Shown in pieces: positions 45,429 to 54,978 of a DNA stretch of 64,000 bases; the first letter of the stretch is position 1, and each line of letters starts with the position of its first letter. Below the pieces are notes generated by a model that made no database searches, was not told the DNA's origin, and saw nothing but the letters and a program-made list of their open reading frames with translations. A program made the position numbers and the translations under genes. Origin of the DNA: Neiella litorisoli (GTDB lineage: Bacteria > Pseudomonadota > Gammaproteobacteria > Enterobacterales > Neiellaceae); contig NZ_JACXAF010000007.1 in assembly GCF_014773395.1 (NCBI RefSeq), positions 124,001-188,000 of the forward strand, read 5' to 3'.

Positions 45429-47027
45429 TTGAGCGATATTCTCTCCCAGCGATTAGAGCAACTGGCCCAAAGTGACGTCACTCAAACCTTGCAGGCGATT
45501 CGCCGAGGGATTGAAAAAGAAAGTCTACGGATTGACCAAGAGGGCCGGTTATCGCAACAGTCGCACCCGAAGGGGCTTGGCTCTGCGCTGACTCACCCTG
45601 CCATTACGACCGATTATTCCGAAGCGCTGATCGAGTTTATCACTCCGGTTAGTGACAGTATTGACGCCAGTTTGGCATCGTTGGCGGATGCCCATAAGTT
45701 TGCCTTTGGGCAAATGAATGGCGAGCAGTTCTGGCCTATGAGCATGCCTTGTTATGTTGAGGATGAAGGGCAGATTCCTATCGCTCAATACGGCTCGTCA
45801 AACATTGCTCAGATGAAAACCATTTATCGCAAAGGTCTTCATTCGCGCTATGGCAGCATGATGCAGGTGATTGCCGGGGTCCATTACAACTTTTCGATGC
45901 CCGATGCATTCTGGCCGGTGTGGCAGGATATTCTCGGTCAGCAGCAGATGGATGCCGCTGAATTCCGCTCAGAGCATTACATGGGGTTGTTGCGTAACTA
46001 TTATCGATACGCTTGGGTGATCCCGTTCTTGTTTGGCGCATCACCAGCTCTGTGTGGTTCGTTCTTGCAAGGTCGTGAGCATAACCTGCCATTTGAAAAG
46101 CTGGGTAAGGGCACTTTGTATTTGCCTTATGCCACCAGTTTGCGAATGAGTGACTTGGGCTACACCAACAGCTCGCAGTCACAGCTCTATGTGTGTCATA
46201 ACACATTGACGGATTACGTCAGTTGTTTGCAGAGCGCCATTTCAACGCCGTCAGATGATTTTGCCAAGCTCGGTATTAAAGATGCAGATGGTCAATATCG
46301 GCAACTCAATGCCAACGTCTTGCAGATTGAAAACGAGCTCTATTCACCGATTCGGCCCAAGCGCGTCGCCCAATCGGGTGAAACACCAACCCAAGCGCTG
46401 CGTCGCGCCGGGGTGGAATACGTTGAGGTGCGCTCGCTTGATGTCAATCCATTCTCGCCGGTTGGCGTGGATAAGCTGACGGTAGCCTTTATCGATTTGC
46501 TGCTCTGCTTGTGTTTGCTAGAAGAGAGTGGCCCTCGCGATCCAGACGATCAGCAGCGCGCCCGAGAGAACATGATTAAGGTGGTGTTGGAAGGACGTAA
46601 ACCGGGCCTGATGCTGGAACGTCGCAATGGGCCGGTGAGCTTGCGCCAGTGGGGGGAAGACATTGTTGAGCAGTTGCGGCCAATTGCTAAGCTGCTCGAT
46701 CAGGGCCAACGCCACAATACCTATCAGCAAGCCCTAGCTGCGCAGTTGCGCCGCTTCCAACAACCTGAGCTCACCACTTCTGGACGACTGATTGAGCAGT
46801 TGATTAAGTCGAACATGGATAATGGTCAGTTCGGTTTGCATTTGGCATCGCAATACAAGAAGTTATTGACCAGCGTGCCGTATCAGCAAAGTGATGATGG
46901 CTATTGGCAAAACTTGGCTGCTCAATCGTTGCAGCAGCAGCGTGAGATGGAGCAGCAAGTGCAGCCAAGTTTGGATGACTTTTTAGCAGATTACTTTGCC
47001 AGAAACGGCCAGCCATTTTCTCTGTAA
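45429..47027 (+). CDS. gshA: Glutamate-cysteine ligase
   Basis: A 532-residue enzyme that joins glutamate and cysteine, the first step of glutathione synthesis. The TTG start at 45429 has AGGA at 45418-45421 with a 7-nt gap. Landmarks are RRGIEKESLRI near residue 24, TDYSEALIEFITP, YGSMMQVIAGVHYNFS and GVEYVEVRSLDVNPFSPVG. The length fits the proteobacterial type (about 518 residues in E. coli). Confidence 0.96.
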   Translation: MSDILSQRLEQLAQSDVTQTLQAIRRGIEKESLRIDQEGRLSQQSHPKGLGSALTHPAITTDYSEALIEFITPVSDSIDASLASLADAHKFAFGQMNGEQFWPMSMPCYVEDEGQIPIAQYGSSNIAQMKTIYRKGLHSRYGSMMQVIAGVHYNFSMPDAFWPVWQDILGQQQMDAAEFRSEHYMGLLRNYYRYAWVIPFLFGASPALCGSFLQGREHNLPFEKLGKGTLYLPYATSLRMSDLGYTNSSQSQLYVCHNTLTDYVSCLQSAISTPSDDFAKLGIKDADGQYRQLNANVLQIENELYSPIRPKRVAQSGETPTQALRRAGVEYVEVRSLDVNPFSPVGVDKLTVAFIDLLLCLCLLEESGPRDPDDQQRARENMIKVVLEGRKPGLMLERRNGPVSLRQWGEDIVEQLRPIAKLLDQGQRHNTYQQALAAQLRRFQQPELTTSGRLIEQLIKSNMDNGQFGLHLASQYKKLLTSVPYQQSDDGYWQNLAAQSLQQQREMEQQVQPSLDDFLADYFARNGQPFSL

Positions 47028-47051
47028 GCGGTTATTGGACGAATTTTAGAT

Positions 47052-47081
47052 AAAAAAAAGAGTCGCTGTTGTCAGCGACTC
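47052..47081 (-). terminator. Rho-independent terminator oriented on the minus strand
   Basis: Stem GAGTCGCTG (47060-47068) / CAGCGACTC (47073-47081), loop TTGT. The A run at 47052-47059 lies on the left, so the U run is in the minus-strand transcript. It may also serve the gshA transcript as a simple hairpin. The next 140 bp up to the lipoprotein gene hold nothing notable. Confidence 0.65.
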
Positions 47082-47222
47082 CCACATACCCAGGGGAAAA
47101 TGAAAGGGATATAAAGATGAACAATGCGATAAATTCCGTTCACTAAGTCAGACCGGCGGTGTCGCTAAAAGTTCAGCTATTTTTGATTTTTTTTCCAAAT
47201 TTTTTCGGAGTGCGCTGAGAGA

Positions 47223-47843
47223 ATGAAAAAAAGCAAGTTAAAACAAGTTGTTGTGACAGTTTGTTTGTTGTCGATGACAGCCTGTTCGACCACGCCTCCG
47301 GCTAATCCAGACAACCTATGCGACATCTTTCGAGAAAAGGATGATTGGTACGACGATGCGGTCTCGATGAATGAAAAGTGGGGCGTCCCCATTCAAATTC
47401 CGATGGCCATGATGTATCAAGAATCGAGCTTCCGTCATGATGCACTGCCACCGCGCGATTATGTCTTCTTTGGTTTAATTCCTTGGGGCCGAGTCAGCAG
47501 CGCCTATGGTTACTCGCAGGCTAAGACCATGACTTGGCAGGATTATATCCGCGAAACAGGCAACTCTGGCGCAGACCGCGATGATTTCGGCGACGCCATT
47601 GATTTTATGGGCTGGTTTATTACCAAAACCCATAAAATTAATGGTGTATCTCGGTGGGATGCCTACGGCCAGTACCTTAATTATCATGAAGGCTGGGGTG
47701 GCTATCGACGCAAGACTTACAATGGCAAACCTTGGTTAAAGAAGGTCGCCAAGAAGGTCGAGCAGCGCGCCAGTCAATACGGAACCCAGTACCGTAAATG
47801 TAAAGACGAGTTGGAAGGTGGCTTTTTCGACTGGTTGTTCTGA
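47223..47843 (+). CDS. SLT-like lytic transglycosylase lipoprotein
   Basis: A 206-residue lipoprotein. The signal ends in SMTACS, a lipobox. The main domain has MAMMYQESSFRHDALPP, where Glu is at the place of the catalytic Glu in SLT transglycosylases, and SSAYGYSQAKTMTW and YLNYHEGWGGYRRKTY, which fit SLT motifs. It probably cuts peptidoglycan glycan strands, though this is a distant SLT relative and activity is not certain. It is convergent with corB. Confidence 0.82.
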   Translation: MKKSKLKQVVVTVCLLSMTACSTTPPANPDNLCDIFREKDDWYDDAVSMNEKWGVPIQIPMAMMYQESSFRHDALPPRDYVFFGLIPWGRVSSAYGYSQAKTMTWQDYIRETGNSGADRDDFGDAIDFMGWFITKTHKINGVSRWDAYGQYLNYHEGWGGYRRKTYNGKPWLKKVAKKVEQRASQYGTQYRKCKDELEGGFFDWLF

Positions 47844-47880
47844 GTTGACCCAGCCACTTAGCTGGGTCATTAAGTGCGCG

Positions 47881-49158
47881 TTAAAGTAAGCGTTTTTTAC
47901 TCGGCCGAGTCAGCATTCTTACTTGCTTCACCATGTTGTCGGCAACTTCCAGAATTTCAATGGTGTAATCGCCAATTCGCAAACTAATATGGGAATCTGG
48001 AATGTCTTCTAAATATTCCAAAATGAGGCCGTTGAGAGTTTTCGGCCCGTCGGTAGGCAGACTCCAGTTGAGCTCTTTGTTGAGATCGCGAATGTTGGCC
48101 GTGGCGTCCACCAGATAACTTCCATCATCCTGCAGTTCAATTTCTTCACTCGGCGCCATGCTGACGGTGGTAGTGAAATCGCCAACAATTTCTTCAAGAA
48201 TGTCTTCTAAAGTGACTAAACCCTGAATATCGCCGTATTCATCAACGACCAAGCCAATCCGCTCTTTGTTGCGCTGGAACTTGAGCAACTGAACATTAAG
48301 CGGCGTGCCCTCTGGGATGTAATACAAGGGTCTGACGGCGCGCAGCATCGATTCTTTTTCAAACTCGCCCTTGGCCAGCAAGCGCAGGGCGTCGCGGCTG
48401 TGGACAAAGCCAACCGCGTCATCGACGGTATCTCGATACAGCAGTACTTTGGTGTGCGAGGTAGAGATCAGTTGTCGCGACAGCACTTTCCATTCTTCAT
48501 TGACATCAAAGCCGATAATCTCACTGCGCGGCACCATAATGTCTTCGACGGTGACTTTCTCTAAATCGAGAATCGATAGCAGCATATCTTGGTGGCGTCG
48601 CGGGATCATTTTGCCTGCATCGTGCACCACTGAACGCAACTCTTCCGAGCTTAAATGTTCGTCATTGTCATCACTGTTTTTAATGCCGAATAGACGTAGC
48701 AAGCCATTGGAAAGAAAGTTGACCAGCCACACCGCCGGATAGAACACCACCATTAACGGCTTGAGTAGCACTGACATTGGAAACGCGACTCGCTCAGGAT
48801 AGAGCGCGGCAAATGTTTTTGGGGTGACCTCAGCAAAAATGAGCAGGAAGAAAGTCAGGCCAAAGGTCGCAACAGCAATGCCGTAATCACCAAACACCCG
48901 CAAACTTAGAACGGTGGCGATGGATGATGCCATGATATTGACTAGATTGTTGCCGATTAGGATCAGACCGAGTAATCGATCTGGGCGTTCGAGCATACTT
49001 AATACCCGACGGGCGCCTTTGTGTTTTTGCTTGGCTTGGTGCCTTAACCGATAGCGGTTAATGGACATCATCCCTGTTTCCGAGCTGGAAAACATTGCAG
49101 AAATGATGATCAATCCAAAAAGAGCCCAGAGTAGGGCGCCGTTTGATATGTCGTTCAA
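47881..49158 (-). CDS. corB: CorB/CNNM-type membrane protein with CBS domains
   Basis: A 425-residue inner-membrane protein of the CNNM/CorC (UPF0053) family, linked to magnesium or cobalt efflux. The N-terminal half has about four membrane segments, with SSSETGMMSINRYRL and the conserved VTPKTFAALYPERVA. Two CBS domains follow (EDIMVPRSEIIGFD and LVTLEDILEEIVGDF) and a C-terminal CorC/HlyC domain. It is near the ypjD-like gene and ffh, the order seen in E. coli (yfjD, ypjD, ffh). Confidence 0.9.
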   Translation of the reverse strand: MNDISNGALLWALFGLIIISAMFSSSETGMMSINRYRLRHQAKQKHKGARRVLSMLERPDRLLGLILIGNNLVNIMASSIATVLSLRVFGDYGIAVATFGLTFFLLIFAEVTPKTFAALYPERVAFPMSVLLKPLMVVFYPAVWLVNFLSNGLLRLFGIKNSDDNDEHLSSEELRSVVHDAGKMIPRRHQDMLLSILDLEKVTVEDIMVPRSEIIGFDVNEEWKVLSRQLISTSHTKVLLYRDTVDDAVGFVHSRDALRLLAKGEFEKESMLRAVRPLYYIPEGTPLNVQLLKFQRNKERIGLVVDEYGDIQGLVTLEDILEEIVGDFTTTVSMAPSEEIELQDDGSYLVDATANIRDLNKELNWSLPTDGPKTLNGLILEYLEDIPDSHISLRIGDYTIEILEVADNMVKQVRMLTRPSKKRLL

Positions 49159-49225
49159 GAACGAAAATCCTTTATGGCAGTTGAAGTGGCATTGGGCCGT
49201 ATTCAGGGGCCCAATGTCAAGCCCA

Positions 49226-50020
49226 CTAACTCGACAGTAACACTTCTTTAATAAAGCGGCTGCCGAAATAGGCCAGTGTCAGCACCGATGCGGACACGAT
49301 ACTAAATATAGCCATACGTTTGGCCGACATGCCAATGCGCCAGTCGACCCACAGCACATAAGCGTAAATGAGCCACGCGGCAACTGTCAGAATGGCTTTA
49401 TGACCCTGGCCGTGACCAAAGAAACCTTCAAGAAAATGCCAGCCAATTACAATGCTGGCGGTCAGCAAGAAAAAGCCAATGCGAAGCAGCAAGCTGAGTT
49501 GGCGGTTGACCACCATTAACGGCGGTAAACCCGCCAGCGGGCCATGATGCTTCAAGCGGTAATCAATCAGCCAGACTTGCACCGCCATTAGTGCGGCGAT
49601 AAACATGCAGCAATACGACAGCACGGCCAGCGAGACATGAACGGCCAGCCCGGTCATACCAACAAAGTTGGTGAAATAGTGATTAGATTCAGTCATGGCA
49701 GGCGTAATGACCATGGCGCAGAGCAGATAAACCGGCGGTAACAGCAGCAGAGATTTGAGGCTTTGATGGCCAAGAGTAAGTACCGCAGCGACTAGCAACA
49801 GTACGAGTGAAGCCACATTCGGCAGGCTGAAATCGAGCACACCACCAACCGCAAAGACCTGCCAGCCAATCAGCACTGCGTGCAGTACCAGTGCTGGAGT
49901 CGCCAATAATATCGGAGACAGCGCTTTTGGGCTGGGTCGTATCCATTGTTGCCAAAGCACCGCCGCAATGGCGAGGTACAACAAGATCACGATAAGTGCC
50001 AATTGAGACATTTGCATCAT
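49226..50020 (-). CDS. ypjD: YpjD/CcsA-like inner-membrane protein
   Basis: A 264-residue protein with about eight hydrophobic segments. The cytochrome c assembly-type core has the region LAVLSYCCMFIAALMAVQVWL and GFFGHGQGHKAILTVAAWLIYAYVLW, a heme-handling region in CcsA relatives. The function of YpjD is not known; it is usually found next to ffh and corB. It starts 4 bp after the permease stop on the same strand. The ATG at 50020 is 12 nt from GGAG; no nearer one is good. Confidence 0.85.
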   Translation of the reverse strand: MMQMSQLALIVILLYLAIAAVLWQQWIRPSPKALSPILLATPALVLHAVLIGWQVFAVGGVLDFSLPNVASLVLLLVAAVLTLGHQSLKSLLLLPPVYLLCAMVITPAMTESNHYFTNFVGMTGLAVHVSLAVLSYCCMFIAALMAVQVWLIDYRLKHHGPLAGLPPLMVVNRQLSLLLRIGFFLLTASIVIGWHFLEGFFGHGQGHKAILTVAAWLIYAYVLWVDWRIGMSAKRMAIFSIVSASVLTLAYFGSRFIKEVLLSS

Positions 50021-50023
50021 GCG

Positions 50024-51160
50024 TTAGTGAGCTCCTGATGGGCTGTTGAGCAAATCAAAGGCCCAGTCTCGAATAGGTTTAAAGGCCGCGGCGATTAAAA
50101 TAATAAGGGACGATACGCTAAGCCACAGTGGCATCCAGTCAGAGTGTTGATGACCATTGGCAATCTCAATGTGGTGCTGGTCAATCAGCAAATCTAAAGC
50201 GACGCCGCTCAACAATGCCATAGCCATCACTGAAACGATATATTTGATCATGATGTTTTGGCCTAACTCATTACGCAGCACAGCAATGGTTGACATATTG
50301 GTTGCCGGGCCTGCCAGCAGAAATACCAGCACAGTGCCAGGCGATACGCCCGCCAGCATCAAACCTGCGGCAATGGGGGTCGAGGCGCTGGCACAAATGT
50401 ACATCGGAATGCCGATCACTAGCATGATAAATTTGGCGATCCAGCCACTGCCCCACGATGCCAACCATTCGGTCGGGACAAATGTCTGTACGGCGGCAGC
50501 AATGACAAGGCCGGCCAACAACCACCAAGCGATGTCTTGATAGAGCTTGCCAAAAGCAAACTGAATGCCGGTGATAACCGAGGATTCTTTCGCTGCTTTA
50601 TCGTTGGACTTGGAGTCACAGCATGAGCTGGTTGTTGTCGCCGCTGGCTGTTTCGAGCTGCAACAGGAGCTGGTTGCTGGCTTTGCTGGCGCAGATTTGC
50701 TGCAACAGCTGGTGGTGACCTCATCGATGCTGGCAGCTGCAGGTTTTTGCTGGCTGTTCTCTGAATCTGACGCATTGACCCACAAGCCAGCTGTTAACGC
50801 TGTTGCAATCGCGGCTACCGGTCTGACTATGGCCATAAAAGGCCCCATCATGGCATAAGTTAGGGAAATTGAATCGACACCGGTTTCTGGAGTCGAGACT
50901 AAAAAGGATACCGTGGAGCCTTTACTGGCCCCACTGCGGCGGATGCCCAGCGCCACTGGAATGACGCTGCATGAACACAATGGCATCGGCGCGCCGAGCA
51001 GGGCGGCTTTGACAATGGGTTTACTGCCTGAGCCGCTGAGCTGTCGCTTAACCCAAGATTCCGGTAGCCAGGCTTTTATCAGGCCCGCGATGATAAGACC
51101 GAATAGTAGATACGGCGCGGCTTCTAGGCTTAGGTCGATTAAGTGGTTGAAAAACGTCAT
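50024..51160 (-). CDS. SO_0444-family metal permease with Cys-rich linker
   Basis: A 378-residue inner-membrane permease (PF03773-like, DUF318). Two bundles of membrane segments hold the motifs LGAPMPLCSCSVIPVALGIRR and GIPMYICASASTPIAAGLMLAG. Between them, residues about 139-195, lies a linker with three CC pairs (TSCCSKS, SSCCSSK, SSCCDSK) in Ser/Lys/Ala-rich sequence, which could bind copper or zinc. The related SO_0444 protein of Shewanella is named a Cu/Zn efflux transporter. It is close to ypjD on the same strand and divergent from ffh. Confidence 0.82.
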   Translation of the reverse strand: MTFFNHLIDLSLEAAPYLLFGLIIAGLIKAWLPESWVKRQLSGSGSKPIVKAALLGAPMPLCSCSVIPVALGIRRSGASKGSTVSFLVSTPETGVDSISLTYAMMGPFMAIVRPVAAIATALTAGLWVNASDSENSQQKPAAASIDEVTTSCCSKSAPAKPATSSCCSSKQPAATTTSSCCDSKSNDKAAKESSVITGIQFAFGKLYQDIAWWLLAGLVIAAAVQTFVPTEWLASWGSGWIAKFIMLVIGIPMYICASASTPIAAGLMLAGVSPGTVLVFLLAGPATNMSTIAVLRNELGQNIMIKYIVSVMAMALLSGVALDLLIDQHHIEIANGHQHSDWMPLWLSVSSLIILIAAAFKPIRDWAFDLLNSPSGAH

Positions 51161-51263
51161 TGTTAACCCCGCATGCAGAGCTGAGATTATAACCCCATGT
51201 GCGGTTGAAATTAACCCGCAGCTTGATCCGGATAATGATCATCCCAATCTTGTTGAAATCGCG

Positions 51264-51269
51264 TATAAT
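51264..51269 (+). promoter_or_regulatory. ffh -10 element
   Basis: A consensus TATAAT lies 36 bp before the ffh start. A good -35 is not seen at 16-18 bp. Confidence 0.55.
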
Positions 51270-51305
51270 CGCCACCTTCGTATTACCCCAGATCTGGTAC
51301 TCAAT

Positions 51306-52703
51306 ATGTTTGATAACCTGACCGAGCGTTTATCGCAGACGCTCAAAAACGTAACAGGCCGTGGCCGCCTGACGGAAGACAACATCAAGCAGACGCTGCG
51401 TGAAGTGCGCATGGCGTTGCTCGAAGCCGATGTGGCTTTGCCGGTGGTAAAAGACTTCGTCAATCGGGTGAAAGAGCGCGCCGTTGGTCAGGAAGTATCG
51501 AAAAACCTGAACCCTGGCCAAGCCTTTATTAAGATCGTTCGTGACGAGCTCGAAGCCACTATGGGTGAGCAGAACGAAGATCTTAATCTTCGTGCCCAGC
51601 CGCCAGCGATCATCTTAATGGCGGGTTTGCAAGGTGCCGGTAAAACCACCAGTGTTGGTAAATTGGGCCGATTCTTAAAAGAGCGCCAGAAAAAATCAGT
51701 GCTGGTGGTCTCTGCTGACGTTTATCGCCCTGCGGCGATTAAACAGTTGGAAACAGTGGCTGGTGAAGTAGGCGTAGAATTCTTTCCGTCATCGACCGAC
51801 CAAAAGCCCGTCGATATTGCCAACGCCGCGATTGAGCACGCACGTAAGCAATTTATTGATGTAGTGCTGGTGGATACCGCAGGTCGCTTGCATGTCGATG
51901 AAGACATGATGGGCGAAATCAAAGATCTGCATGCCACCATTCAGCCTGTCGAGACCCTGTTTGTGGTCGATGCGATGACAGGTCAGGACGCCGCCAATAC
52001 TGCCAAGGCGTTTAACGACGCCTTGCCACTGACCGGTGTGATCCTGACCAAAACTGATGGTGATGCCCGCGGTGGTGCAGCGCTATCGGTGCGCCACATT
52101 ACCGGCAAGCCAATCAAATTCCTCGGCGTAGGCGAAAAGCTCGACGCCTTAGAGCCGTTCTACCCTGACCGTGTGGCATCACGGATTTTGGGTATGGGGG
52201 ATGTGCTGTCACTGATCGAAGAAATTGATCAGAAGGTCGACAAAGACAAAGCGGCCAAAATGGCGGCCAAGCTACAAAAAGGTAAAGGCTTTGATTTAGA
52301 AGACTTCCGCGACCAGTTAGCGCAAATGCGTAACATGGGCGGGATGATGGGCTTGATGGACAAAATGCCTGGCATGGGCGGTATGTCTGAGCAAATCAAA
52401 GACAAAATGAATGACAAGATGACGGTGCACATGGAAGCCATCATTAACTCCATGACACCGGCAGAGCGCCAGCGCCCAGATATTATCAAGGGCTCGCGCA
52501 AGCGTCGCATTGCTGCCGGCTGCGGGCTTCAGATCCAAGACGTCAACAAGCTACTGAAGCAATTCAACCAGATGCAAAAAATGATGAAGAAAATGTCAGG
52601 CAAAGGCGGCATGAAGAAAATGATGCGCGGTATGCAGGGTATGCTACCACCCGGCATGGGCGGTGGAATGGGTGGCGGCCCTGGCGGCTTTCCTCCACGT
52701 TAA
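51306..52703 (+). CDS. ffh: Signal recognition particle protein Ffh
   Basis: A 465-residue GTPase that binds signal sequences and 4.5S RNA. The start at 51306 (MFDNLTERLSQTL) is chosen over a long upstream extension in the divergent gene. The NG domain has GLQGAGKTTSVGKL (G1), DTAGRLHVDE (G3) and TKTDGDARGG (G4). The M domain from about 320 is Met-rich (MRNMGGMMGLMDKMPGM and others), and IIKGSRKRRIAAGCG binds SRP RNA. The C-terminus is Gly/Pro-rich. Confidence 0.97.
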   Translation: MFDNLTERLSQTLKNVTGRGRLTEDNIKQTLREVRMALLEADVALPVVKDFVNRVKERAVGQEVSKNLNPGQAFIKIVRDELEATMGEQNEDLNLRAQPPAIILMAGLQGAGKTTSVGKLGRFLKERQKKSVLVVSADVYRPAAIKQLETVAGEVGVEFFPSSTDQKPVDIANAAIEHARKQFIDVVLVDTAGRLHVDEDMMGEIKDLHATIQPVETLFVVDAMTGQDAANTAKAFNDALPLTGVILTKTDGDARGGAALSVRHITGKPIKFLGVGEKLDALEPFYPDRVASRILGMGDVLSLIEEIDQKVDKDKAAKMAAKLQKGKGFDLEDFRDQLAQMRNMGGMMGLMDKMPGMGGMSEQIKDKMNDKMTVHMEAIINSMTPAERQRPDIIKGSRKRRIAAGCGLQIQDVNKLLKQFNQMQKMMKKMSGKGGMKKMMRGMQGMLPPGMGGGMGGGPGGFPPR

Positions 52704-52724
52704 AGCGAGTCGAATTATCGGTAG

Positions 52725-52751
52725 AAAGGAGCTGTTATTAGCTCCTTTTTT
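52725..52751 (+). terminator. Rho-independent terminator after ffh
   Basis: Stem AAAGGAGCT (52725-52733) / AGCTCCTTT (52740-52748), loop GTTATT, ending in a T run. Confidence 0.9.
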
Positions 52752-52865
52752 GTGTCGGCTATGACTTGCCGCTGCGCATAGACCTTGGCGTGCGCAACCT
52801 GCCCAGAAAGTTTGGACTTCTGCTAAACTGCATTCACGCGTTTGTAGGGCTTCAGAGGTTTACCC

Positions 52866-54785
52866 ATGCTAAAACCAGTAGGAATTATTTTAAGTTGTTG
52901 TTGCTTAGTATCGTGTGGCGGTAGTAGCAGTAACAGTGGCGATAATCCAACCACTTCTCTTTTTTCTCTCGCTATATCCGATGCACCAGTTGATGACGCC
53001 AACAAAGTGGTGATTACCATTGATCGCGTCACCTTGCGCAACCCCAGTGGCGATGATGTGGTGTTTGATACTTTTAATAACAGTGAAGAAGGTATTGTTG
53101 ATGCCGACACTGTGCAAATCGATTTGCTTGAGTACGCCGGCAGTAAGCAATTTCAAATCCTTGAGGATGAGCGAATCCTCGCCGGAGATTACAGCGATAT
53201 GCTGCTGGAAATTCTCGATGAGGATGAAACGCTTTCTTATGTTGAAGAAACCGATGGTTCAATTAAGCCAATAAAAGTGCCGAGCGATGAATTGAAGCTG
53301 GGTTCATTTACTATTGTTGAGGCTGATCAAACACAAGCTTTCACGGTTGAATTTAATCTCCGTAAGTCAATGACGTACAAGCCAGGGCCGGACGAGTACA
53401 ACCTCAAACCTCGTGGTGTGACGCTCGTCGAGACATCACAATCGGGCACCATTGGCGGTAATGTTGATTGGAATGCCATGCTGGCTGAACCAAGTTGTGC
53501 CAGCAGTGGTCATTTGGTCTATTTGTATTCCGGTGTTGGTGTTTCGCAAGCAAATATGAGCGATGAATTTGACTCTGAAGATAGCAATAATGGCGCCCCT
53601 TCAGGGGCTATTGCTCCGTTTGCCAGTACTGCCGTTGCCATGGATGAAGAGACCGGCTTGTATTCCTACGAGTTTGGTTTTGTTCCTGTAGGTGATTATA
53701 CCCTCGCATATGCTTGCGACTTGGGCGAAGGGGGAGATGATCCGGATATCTACGATGGTATCGACATTCCAAATCCACTCTCGTCAGTGGCTGAAGTCAC
53801 CTTAACCGCTGGCGGTTCTGCCCGCGTTGACTTTCCTGATGCAAGCTCAGCTCCAGAAGCGTTGACCCTCGGCATTTCTGATGCGCCAGTTGATGATGTC
53901 GATGAAGTAGTGGTGACTGTCGATGTGGTGACGTTCAAGCAGTCAGGAACGGACGACCAGATATTCGACTGTTTCTTAGTTGATGCAGAAGAAGGTGATG
54001 TTGATGACGAGAGTTGTCCGACGAGTGACACCGAAGGGAAAGTGTATGCAGATTTAGTGTCAGTCAATTTGCTCGACTACACCGGCGGCAAGCAATTTAT
54101 TCTGCTCGATGGTGTTGAGATAGCTGCAGGTGACTATCAGGATGTTTGGCTCGATGTGTTTGATGAAGACACAGAATACGCTTACGTCAATGAACAACTT
54201 CCTGAAGAGGGACAGCCCCAAGAAGAAGCGTTCATCAAGGAGTTGAAGGTTCCTTCAGGTACTCTCAAACTTGGCGGTTTCAGCTACGATGAGCAAGGCA
54301 CTCAACTGACGATTGATTTCAACTTAAGAAAATCAATGACCTACAATCCAGGGCCAGATCGTTACATCCTTAAGCCCAGAGGCGTCAGCCTAATCAACAA
54401 TGCAGGGACCGGCAATATCACCGGCAACCTCGGTGAAGCGTTATCAGCGAGCGATGCGTGTAGCGCTGAAGGAGCGTGGCAAATCGTTTATTTGTATGCT
54501 GGCTCTCCAACCGAAACGCTCGGCGATGAATACGACCCTGAAAGCAATGCTGGAGTTACTGCTGTTGAGCCTTTCATGAGTGTTGCGGCGAATGATGACG
54601 GCTCGTTTGGTTTCGGTTTTGTGCCAGCAGGGACTCATACGCTGGCTGTCTATTGTGGTTTGGAAGAAGATGATCCGGAGGACTTTGATGGATTAACGAT
54701 TCCTACGCCAACCGATAGTCGTGTTGATGTCACCGTCACTGAAGGGTTAACCACAACGTGTGACCTGTCAGTCGGTGGTTGCTGA
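52866..54785 (+). CDS. Lipoprotein with two DUF4382-like units
   Basis: A 639-residue exported protein. The signal ends in LVSCGGSS, a lipobox followed by a Ser-rich stretch. Two homologous units of about 300 residues follow. Unit 1 begins LAISDAPVDDANKVVITID and unit 2 LGISDAPVDDVDEVVVTVD; both have NLRKSMTY, PGPD and LKPRGV later. Each unit combines a DUF4382 domain with a second beta-rich part (LVYLYSG and IVYLYAG). The protein is very acidic. The function is unknown; related lipoproteins are common in marine bacteria. A hairpin follows its stop. Confidence 0.8.
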   Translation: MLKPVGIILSCCCLVSCGGSSSNSGDNPTTSLFSLAISDAPVDDANKVVITIDRVTLRNPSGDDVVFDTFNNSEEGIVDADTVQIDLLEYAGSKQFQILEDERILAGDYSDMLLEILDEDETLSYVEETDGSIKPIKVPSDELKLGSFTIVEADQTQAFTVEFNLRKSMTYKPGPDEYNLKPRGVTLVETSQSGTIGGNVDWNAMLAEPSCASSGHLVYLYSGVGVSQANMSDEFDSEDSNNGAPSGAIAPFASTAVAMDEETGLYSYEFGFVPVGDYTLAYACDLGEGGDDPDIYDGIDIPNPLSSVAEVTLTAGGSARVDFPDASSAPEALTLGISDAPVDDVDEVVVTVDVVTFKQSGTDDQIFDCFLVDAEEGDVDDESCPTSDTEGKVYADLVSVNLLDYTGGKQFILLDGVEIAAGDYQDVWLDVFDEDTEYAYVNEQLPEEGQPQEEAFIKELKVPSGTLKLGGFSYDEQGTQLTIDFNLRKSMTYNPGPDRYILKPRGVSLINNAGTGNITGNLGEALSASDACSAEGAWQIVYLYAGSPTETLGDEYDPESNAGVTAVEPFMSVAANDDGSFGFGFVPAGTHTLAVYCGLEEDDPEDFDGLTIPTPTDSRVDVTVTEGLTTTCDLSVGGC

Positions 54786-54807
54786 GCCGGTGAAGTAAAA
54801 CGAACAA

Positions 54808-54835
54808 CCCAAAGAGCTAGTAATAGCTCTTTGGG
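54808..54835 (+). terminator. Hairpin after the DUF4382 gene
   Basis: A 12-bp stem CCCAAAGAGCTA / TAGCTCTTTGGG with a GTAA loop, without a T run. It lies 23 bp after the stop and probably marks the transcript end. Confidence 0.6.
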
Positions 54836-54978
54836 GACGTTATCGACACCAATTGTCCTCTTATTTGCCTCTTAATATCGTTGTTTGAACTAACCTTAGT
54901 TGTCGCTGGTTATCTGGCGGCACGTCGGTATTAATGCACGATAAAATCGCAAGTTAGTTGAAGAGAAGGAAATTCGTT

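Noticed and set aside
50913-51305. N-terminal extension of ffh by 131 codons
   Set aside because: It is antisense to the permease gene, and Ffh proteins start at the MFDNLTERL site.
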